The notes under the pieces are model-generated. The model was not told the DNA's origin, searched no databases, and was given only the letters and a program-made list of their open reading frames with translations. A DNA stretch of 64,000 nucleotides from Pseudomonas frederiksbergensis (lineage in GTDB: Bacteria > Pseudomonadota > Gammaproteobacteria > Pseudomonadales > Pseudomonadaceae): positions 4,278,001-4,342,000 of the forward strand of contig NZ_CP142104.1 in the NCBI RefSeq assembly GCF_035751725.1, written 5' to 3'. The stretch's first letter is position 1. The number at the start of each line of letters is the position of its first letter. Shown piece after piece: positions 51,520 through 61,200 of the stretch. The position numbers were made by a program, and so were the translations under genes.

Positions 51520-52222
51520 TTACTTGACATAAAGAGTCGTCATTCTAGGCGTAGACGAACCTGAATCATATATCCAACCAGTACGAACAGTTGCCGTATT
51601 ACCATTCGGTCCGGCTATAGGCATATCTATGGTTATTCTCTGACCAAACTTATCAGCAACACCTAACTTCGCAGGATATAACCGCGCACCTTCCTGCACT
51701 TTCGCTATCAATTCTCCAGCATTCGTTTGATTGTAGCCCAAAGCTGACTCAAAGACTTTTGCTTTATTGCCTCCAATTGGATGCTCCGAGTTTAACGCAT
51801 AAGATGTTACTTTTGTCGGGTCAATAACTGCCTTTTCTGCATTAGCTAACCGACCCGATGCTTGGGTCTGAATTACAGCCTCTGCGTGAGTGTATTTTTT
51901 CCAGTTATCCGTTGGACCAGATAATGGAGTACGCGGAGTAGTAGTCTCTGCATCCCCTGCTACACCTTTTGAACCCCCACCTGCAGCTCGACCAGCAGCC
52001 ATCCCAACCGCAAGCGTCACCGTGCCGTCAATAATAGCCCTAGCATATTCCGGACTTACACCCCATTTCGAAATCAAAATGTCCGTCGCGTTCTTTGTCG
52101 CGTGCTCTGTGGTCACTCCTGCCAACAGGTTCTGAAACTCGTTATTTTCAGAGATTAAAAGCTCATAGACCTCACGAGCTTTGGGTGATGCAGAGTCCAT
52201 CAAATCACGGAGCTGTTCTTTC
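51520..52222 (-). pseudogene. CdiA-CT toxin region (DUF6883-like), split from cdiA by a frameshift
   Basis: The frame from about 52222 reads ARKEQLRDLMDSASPKAREV, the conserved pretoxin LLAGVTTEHATKNATDILIS and TVTLAVGMAAGRAAGGG, then a toxin domain: TSYALNSEHPIGGNKAKVFE, LGYNQTNAGELIAKV, DMPIAGPNGNTATVRTGWIY, ending TTLYVK. The HPxGGNKAxVFExxLGY pattern resembles DUF6883-type toxins. In the CdiA frame translation stops at 52205, whereas this sequence continues in another frame after GGTSQER, so as given the toxin would not be exported on CdiA. A sequencing error or programmed event is possible. Confidence 0.7.
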
Positions 52223-55200
52223 CTGGCTTGTACCTCCGCGCACCAGCTTCGAGAAGCCTGCGCAGAGGCCTTTATTCTGACCACAGCCAACCAGCGCCTC
52301 CAAGGTCTGACGCTCGCTTAACTCATGGTAAATGGTGTAGGCCTCTCCTATGCATTGACCATCATTCCCGCAGCCCTGCAATTTCTTAGCTGCCCGCTCC
52401 AGATCAGAATGCGTCAAGTAGTTGTACTGGGTGGCATTGGCCGCGATATCTGCTGCAATGCGCGGGTCGCTTCCAGAAACAACCGCCGTAAGCACACCAA
52501 GCAACTGCGACATTGCCAACAGGTTCGCTTTAGCTTGCTCAGATCCGGGGCGGTTGGGATCGTAACCTTCAGGCAGCGCCAGTTCCGCCAGATACCCAAC
52601 GAGCGCTTCGTTGGCGCCTCCGGCCAAGGCTCCTGCCTTGAAATCACCGCCCATGGCCATCGACTTCAGACCACCGACCAAGGCATGGGCGGCGATTTTG
52701 GTGGGGCTTCCTTCGGCTAGGGTCAGGTTGCCCACTTTGTTGGCGGCAACAGCGCCGCCAATATCAATAACGGCACCGAGCAAGTTATCGACGAAGTTAT
52801 CGCCCAGGCTGCCACCTTGTAAGGCCGTTTGGACCAAGGTGTCTGCACTCGTCTTCAGGACGATTTGGCCAGCGCTATTCCAATCGAAGCCCAATGTAGT
52901 CGGGTCGTAGCCAAGGCTGTTCCCGATACCACCCAGCATCCCTGAAACCACATAGCCTTTGAGGCTTTCGCTGCTGGTGGTGTCCTTTAGGACTGCACCT
53001 AAGTCTCCTTTATTACTAATTGCGCTGTTGATAGCCTTGTTTTCCACAGCAATCAACACGGCATTGGCAAATCCTGCCGAGAAGGTCCCAGCCGTAGCCC
53101 CCACCAGCCCCGCCCCAGCTCCGCCCGTCACCACCGCCAGCACAATTGCCAAGACCATCTGAGCTGCGACGCCAAGCCCCGAGTTTGAATACTTGAAGCT
53201 TTGGTGGATTTCCTCCACACGACGCCAATCGACATCGCCTCGTTTTTCTGCCTCCTTCAACCACGCCAGCTCAGGATCGGCCTTTACCATCGCATCAATG
53301 GTCTGGCTGACAGACTTCTGGTTGATGTGCTTTATATCGATATTCAAGCCCTCAACGGCCTTGATGACCAAATCACCTTTCGCCACCAGTTGGCTCTGGC
53401 GCAGGGTCTCATCGGTGTGGCCCTTGCCCTTCATGGAATTCCAGGCAAGGCTGGTGTTGCTCTTGGTATGACTCTCCTGGCGCAGGTCCTTGACGCCCTC
53501 AAAAGTAATTGCTCCGCCACTTAGCAACGCTGCATCGTTGCCACTGTTCAGCTTCGCTACTTGATACCGCTGATCTCCACCGCTTACCAACGTCAGGTCA
53601 CCGCCAGTAATAATTTGACTCCCTATATGAGTCACCTTGGTCAGCTCGTCACGCCGGCTCTTTTTCTTCCCCCAACTGCCCTTTTTCTTTTTCTCATACA
53701 ACGAGTAATCGCTGTCTTGCGCAGCCAACAAGTCAAGATTTTCGCCGGCCACCAAGTAAGCTTCATCGCCGGCGTTGACGCGGCTGGAAATAAGCGCCAT
53801 GTCTTTTCCGGCACTCATCGACACATCACCCCCAGCGCTGACGGTGCTGCCGATCTGTTTGACGTGATCTTTCTGGGACGTGACCTTTTTCGACTTGTAG
53901 TAATAGTGTGATTCGTCAGCGCCGGAAGAGACCGTCATATTCTCGTTGGCGGCCAGGGCTACGTTGCGATCGGCGCTGATCTGGCTGGCAACGGCGTTGA
54001 AGTCTCGGCCAGCATTCACAATAACGTCACGACCGGCGTCGACGTTCGAACTCAGTTGAGTGATCGAGCTTCTGCGAACTCCTCCCGTACTGGAGCTTTG
54101 CTGTTGAGCCGAGATGATATTGACGTCCCGCCCTGCGTCGATTTGCGTATCACGACCGCTGGCCATAACGCTGCCAACGCTGTTGACGTCCCGACCGGCC
54201 CCCATGGTCAGATCGTTGGTCGCCTCGATACGTGAGGCGCTGTCCGCATAGTCCTGTCGATGGGTGTAGCCTCTGTTGCTGAAGCCTGCCGTGGTCAACG
54301 TGCGCTCGTTGGTCACATCTCCCGATATAGCATTCATGTTGATGTCACGCCCGGCGATGATGCCACCGGATTTGTTAACGATGTCGTTGCCGCCCAGCAT
54401 ATCGAGACGGTTTCCAGCTTCGATCAATCCGCTGTTGGCGAGGTTCTGGCTGGCGGTCGCGGAGAGGTTATTGGTGGCCCGGAGTGTGCCGGCATTTTCC
54501 AGATCCTTGCCGGCGATCAACGTGACGTTCTGGCCGGCAATCAACGCACCATTAGGTGCCAGCCGGTTATTGGCCTGTGCCATATACAACACCGGCACCA
54601 GCACCTTCTCGCCATTCACTTCATGCTCCTCAAGCCAGACGATGTCGTGGGTCAAGGCAGCGACTTGTTGGGCGGTGAGGGTAACGCCAACCGACAGGTT
54701 GAGGGCGTCTTTGCTGGCGATGGCGTTGTTCATCAGATACTTGAACATGCCTTCGTCGGAGGTCTGGCCGTCGATGAAGCGTTGGCCCGTGCGGGCAACG
54801 ACGGCCTGCTGTATCAGACGTTGTTCGAACAGGCCGTCGCCCAACCGCTTGGCGCTGGTGTCCGCGTCGTAGCCGAGTTTTGTCAGCAGATAATCCGAGC
54901 TGGTGAATGACTTGAGGTCGGTAAGGACCGGGTTGGTCTCGATCAGGTACTTGTGTGGCTTGGAGGAGACGGTCGCGCTCGGCAGGCCCGTCACTCGGGC
55001 CAATGACTGGCCCGCGATAGATGCAGGTGGCGGGGCTGATGTTTGACCACCGTTCAATGGTTGCACTTGGCGATCAATGGTCGAAAGCTGGCTTTGATCG
55101 GCAATCTCGATAGGGCGTACATCGGTTATTGGCACGCCAACGGATCGATCCAATGCGCTTACAGCGCTGCTACCGATTGTCCAGTTCTGTGGTGCGATCG

Positions 55201-58200
55201 GAGCTTGGGATGCCGATGCGTTGCTGGTGCCTTGACCGCTCAAACGGAACAGGCCGTTTTGCCCGCTGGGTAGGGTGAAACCGGGGAGCGTCAGCGGGTT
55301 TATCTGTTGTTGGGCCAGGTCCGGTGGGAGTTGGCTGTTCAGGGTTACGACTGTGGTCTTGCCTGAACCTGACGCGGCGGTTGTGGTGTTACGGGATGAA
55401 GTAGATATGCCTGTGGAGAAGGGGCGCTCCACGCCGTTGGTGATTTTGTTTGTTGCGGTAATGGAGACGTTGCCGCCGGCTTGGATGATGGCGGGCACCA
55501 AGCTGTCGGACGAGGTAGACGAGACGACGACTCGACTGAATGGAGTAGAATTTTTTATGAAATCAGGCAACTCGGCCCGAACACCAGTTGAATACTTGGA
55601 CTCCCCCAATACAACTGACGACGTACGACTCCAAGTCATTCCAAGCCAAAGAACAACCGGCCCAATCAATTGATAGCTCTCTCTATCCGGAGGCTTAAAA
55701 CCTATTTGTTGAATACGAGAATATTCTACCGTTTCAACACCCGCCGAGTTCCAAAAACGCACTCCCCCCTCAGTATAGCCAGCGTCATTATATATATTGT
55801 AGTTTATGACCTGCCTCATCTGCTCCAACGTCAGATTATTGGCACTATAGTAGTAGTGACTAGCATAATCGCCCAACGCCGCGCCTGAATTTTCAAAGTC
55901 ATCTACCGACACTGCGATATCATGACCAGCGGTAACGGATGACATTGAGTTCAATAAAGAACCCCCTTTAATGCTCAGGTCTCTTCCTGCGATCAACGAG
56001 GCTGCTTTAGCTGTCGAGTCCCCAGACACCACAACTCGGTATTGTTGCTGATAAACCAAATGCGAGGAGGGCTGCCTATCCATCGAGTAAGGAAGCGAAT
56101 CACAACTATAACAACGAAATCCCAATGCCGAAGAATACAACTCCGCCTCAGTCCTAAACTCCCCCCGCTTGTTAACAATAGAATCCGCATTAATAGAAAA
56201 ATCCAGCCCACTCTCCATCGTGCCCGAATCATTCTCCATCAACGCCGACCGACCACCCTGTTCATTGCGCGCTACATCAATGTTCCCTAACGCATAAACG
56301 TCCGACTTACGGTTGGTCAGACTTCCCACCCGTAACTTCATATCTCCACCGCTGAACAGAAAGCCGCCCTGGTCGTTCAGCAATGTCGAAGCCGTCAGTT
56401 TTAATCCGCTCGCGCCAGCAACCGTTCCATAGTTATTGACGATGCCCGCATTGATGTTCAACGAACCCGCCGATGTCAGGCGCCCGTAATTGTTCAGGCT
56501 GCCCAAACCACCGAGCCCACCAATCGTCGTGGTCGCGCCGCCGGTAATGCTTGCCATGCTGCTCAGGTCGATAGCTGCGGCGTCCACCGCCATGTCGCCC
56601 AGGCTGGTGACACGGCCATTGCCGCTGTACCGCCCGGTCAACTGCAATGCCAAGCTCCCATCGCTGGCAATCAATCCATTGTTAACCCAGTTTCCGCCCT
56701 TACCCTCCAACCGCGTCGAAGCCAGTAACTGCCCCGTCTCCGTCTGGGTCAGGTTGTTGACATTGACCGTCAGCCGGCCAGCCTGGATCACACTGCTGTT
56801 GATCCAGGTATCGGCGTTGAGCGTCAGGCCGCCGCGGGTGACAAGGCTGCCGCCTGCGTTGGTGAGGTTGGCGGTGGAGACATCAAAGATGCCGCTGCCG
56901 GTGTGCAGCACGCTGCCGCCGAGGTTCTGGAAGCCAGCGACGTTGAGGGTCAGCTCGTTGTTGGCGGTTTCCAAGACGCCATTGCGGTTATCGAACAGGC
57001 CGCCAATTTGGAAGTCGGTTTTCCCACTGGTTCCCAATGCACGCAGCTTGCCGCTCTGGTTATTAACGCTCGCCGCGCGCACCGCCAGGGTGCTGTCGCT
57101 TTCCAGGATGCCGCCGGTGTTGACCAGGATGCCGCTCAGCCCCAGTTCAATGCGGTTGCCGGCGATCTGGCCGGCGCTGTTGTCCAGGCTGGCGCCGTTG
57201 GCGTTGATCAACCCAGTGGCATAGAGCCCACCGCTGCGGTTGTTCAGGCCAGCCGTGTTGATGATGACATCCCCAGCCTGAGCCGCGATCCGCCCGCCGT
57301 TGTTGTTCAGCCCGGCCAAGGCGCGGAGGTTGAGGCGCTGGGCCTGGATCACGCCGCCCTTGTTGTTCACATCGAAGCCGTTACGCAACACGCCCACGGT
57401 GCGCGCTTCAAGGGCGCCCTTGATTGCGGCGAGGGTGCCGCCGCGGTTGTCGATGTTGGCTGCGGTGAGGCTGACGTCGCCGGTCTGGGCGATGAGTTTG
57501 CCGCCCTGGTTATCGAGATCACCGCTTAACTGAAGATCGAGGCCGGTCTGCCCCTGCATCTCGCCCTTGCCATTGGCGAGGCTCGCGGCATCGAGTTCGA
57601 TATTCGCCGTCTGGCTGTAGATCAGGCCGTTGCTATGGTTCTGCACGGCGCCGGTGGCGGTGATCGTCAGCGCATTTTTTGCCGCGACGGTCCCGGTGTT
57701 GCTGTTGTCCAGGGAACCGGTGAGCAGGCTCATCTGATCCTGGCTGGCGATCTGACCGCCCTGGTTGTTGATCGCCGTCGCGCCTTTGATGGTCAGCGGG
57801 CCGGCGCTGGCGAGCTTGGCGGCGCTGTTGTCGAGTGCACCATTGAGGTTCAGGTTGACTTCGGCGTTACCCACCAGCGTGCCCTGGCGGTTGTTTACAT
57901 TGTTGGCATGGAGGGTCAGCGTTTGCTGCGCGTTGACCGCGCCACTGACGTTCGCCACGGAGGTGGCCTTGATGGTCAGGCCGGCGCCGCTGTCGATCAG
58001 ACCGCCCTGGCCGTTATCGAGCGCGCCGCTGAGGTTGAGGTTCTGCGCACCGCCACTGCTGAGGATGCCTTTGGTGTTATCCACCGAAGCGGCTGTCACG
58101 CCGAGGCTGCCCTGACTGACCAGCGCACCACCGTTGCCGTTGAGCAAGTTGCCCAGCAGGTTGAGGTTCACGTTGCCGTTGCGGCTGGACAGTGTGCCGT

Positions 58201-61200
58201 TGTTGCGGTTGTCCAGGCTCGTGCCTTTGACCAGCAGTCCTTGCCAGCCGGAAATCAAACCGTTCTGGTTGATCAACGCCTGGCCGTCGAGGCCCAGGTT
58301 CTGGCTGCTGATCAGCTTGCCGCCGCTGTTGTCCAGCGTGCGGCCTTTGAGGTCGAAACTCTGGCTGCTGGAGATTTCGCCGCCCTGGTTGTTTAGGTCG
58401 CGCAGGGCGTTGAAGGTCAGCGGACCTTTGGCGGTGATCAAACCGTTGCGATTGTTCAGGTCGCCATTGCCGAGGTTCAGGGTGACGGCTTTTTCGCCGA
58501 GCAGGCGGCCGCCGTCTTGCGTCAGCGATGCCAGGGTCAGGTTGATGTCGCCCTTGGCCGACACTTCGCCGCCATCGCTGGAGTCCAGGGAGTCGGCGTT
58601 GAGGGTGAGGTCGCCTTGGGCGTTGATCAGGCCGTTGGCGCTGTTGTTCAGGGCCATGGCGTTGAGGACCACCGCGCCGCCGGCCAATACGCTGCCGCCC
58701 TGGTTGTTCAGATTGCCGCTGTTGAGGGTGAGCAGTTGCGCGGCGCTGATCAGGCCTTGGGCCTGGTTATCCAGTTGTTGATCGACGGTCAGGACGAGGT
58801 TGGCACGGCTGGTGATTGTGCCGCCGTTGTTGTTCAAGCTTTGTGCGTGGGTATCGACGGTGGCCGCGCCGATCATGCCTTTGACGTTGTTCAACGCTTG
58901 GGCGATGCGCAGGGTCAGGCCTTGGCTGCTCAGCAGTTTGCCGTTGTCGTTGGTGAGGTTTTGCGCCGCCAGGGTAAAGGCTTCAGCGCTGGAGATTTCG
59001 CCGCCCTTGTTGTTCACGCCGTTGAGGTTTTTCAGCAGCAGCGTGCCTGGGGCGTTGATCAGACCGCTCTGGTTGTTGAGCTGGCCGTTGTTCATGTCCA
59101 GGCTCAGCGAGGCATTGCTGAACAGCTTGCCGCCCTGCTGATCCAGTCCGGTAACCGACGCCGTCAGCGCACCTTGGCTGCCGATGCTTCCGCCATCCTG
59201 GTTGGTGACCTGGCCCGCGACGAGGTTCAGCGTGCTGGCGCTGTTGAGGCGGCCATTCTGGCTGTTATCGAAAGCACCGGTGGTGACGTCCACCGCGCCC
59301 TTGGCGCTGATGTGGCCCTGCTCGCGGTTGTCCAGCGCGGCGCTGGTCAGCAGCAACGCGCCGTCGGTGACCAGTTCGCCGCCCTGGTTGTCGAGCCCTC
59401 CCAGGCTATGCACGGTCAGGTCCTTGGCGCTGGACAGGCTGCCGCCGGTGTTGGTCAGGTTGGCGGCGGTGACATCCAGCGAACCTTCGCTGCTGAGCTG
59501 GCCTTGGCTGTTGAGCAGGTCGCGGCTCAGATCGATGCGCTGGTTCTGCTGGCTGATCAAGTAGCCGCCGCTGTTGTCGAGGAAGCCGCCGTCCAGTTCC
59601 AATCCAGCCTTGGCACTGAGCAGGCCTTTGGTGCGGTTGAGCAGTTTATCGACCGTCAGCTTCAGCGCCTGGCCGGCGAACACCTGGCCGCCATCGCTGT
59701 TGTCGAGGTTCTGGCTGACCAGCGTGACGTCTGCGTTGCTCGACAGCTCACCGCCACGGTTGTCGAGGTCGTCGACATCGAGATCCAGCGCTTTTGTCGC
59801 GCCGATCAAACCGGCCTGGCGGTTGTCGAGGCTGGTCGCCGTGAGCTCCAGGGCATCGGTGCTGATCAGCGTGCCTTGGCGGTTGTCCACGGTGTTGACG
59901 GTAGCGTTGAGTCCGGTCTTGCCGACGATCTCCCCGACACGGTTGTCCAGGCGATCAGCAGCCAATAGCAGCACGCCGTCGGCGATCAGTGAGCCGCGTT
60001 GGTTGTCGAGCAGCGTGTCGACCGTCAGATCGAGTCGGCCGCGGCTGCTGATCAGGCCATCGCTGTTGTCCAGGCTGTTGCTACGACTGTCCAGCGATGC
60101 CGCCGAGATGGCGCCGCGGGCGTTGTTAAGCACTTGGGCGATGCTGAGCATCAGGCCTTGATTGCTCAGCAACTTACCGCTGCTGTTATCCAGATTCCGT
60201 GCCGCCAGGATGAACGCTTGTTTGCTGGAAATTTCGCCGTTCTGGTTGTTCACGTCCTTGAGGTTGTTCAACAACAACGTACCTGAGGCATTGATCAGAC
60301 CGCCCTGGTTGTTCAACTGACCCTGGTTCATGTCCAGGCTGAGGCTGGTGTTGCTGAAGAGCTCGCCGTCCTGTTGATCCAGGCCGGTAACATTGGCATC
60401 CAGGGCCTTGGCACTGGCAATGCGGCCGGCAGTGTTATTCACCTGGCCGGCCTTCAGTTGCAGCGTGTCGCTGCTGATCACGCTGCCCTGAGCGTTGAGC
60501 AGTTGGCCTGCCAGGTTCAGGTTCAGCCCTTGGGCCGAAAGCGAGCCCTGGCGGTTATCCAGCGACCCGGCGTTCAATTGAGCGTTGGTGCTCGCGGTCA
60601 GGCGTCCGCCCTGGTTGTTTATCTGGCTGCTGGCAGTGATGTCGAGCATCTGCCCTGCCGCCACCAGTCCCGCGACGTTATCCAGCGAGGCAACGCGCAA
60701 CGTGGCGTTGCTCAGGCTGCTGAGTTCGCCGGCGCTGTTGATCAACTGCCCGACATTGGCCGTCAGGTTGCCATTGCTGCTGACGATGCCCTGGGTATTG
60801 AGCAGCTTGTCGGCAGTAACGCCCAGCGCGCCGCTGCTCAGCACCCGGCCCTTGTTCTGGTTATCCAGCGTCCCGGCTTTTACCGTGGCGGTTTGCCCGG
60901 CGCTGAGGGTGCCGGCCTGGTTGTACAGCGTCTGTGCAATGTTGGTTGTGAGGTTACGGCTGGCGACGATGCTCTTGCCGTTGTTGTTCAGATTCTGCGC
61001 CGTGAGGCTCACATTCCCCGAAGCATTACGGGTGTTATCCGCATTCACCCCCGCTTCAATAATCCCGTTGTTGCTCAACTGCCCACCGGCACTGAGGCTG
61101 ATGCCATCGCGCGCCGCCAATGTCTGCCGGTTGACCAAGTCACCCTGAACCTGCGCATTCAACGTCGTCCCGGCATAAACCGGCCCCTTCGCGTCAAGAC

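Noticed and set aside
56500..61000. CRISPR or satellite array from periodic CTGGTTGTT blocks
   Set aside because: The periodicity is the codon-level repeat of the FHA beta-helix in cdiA.
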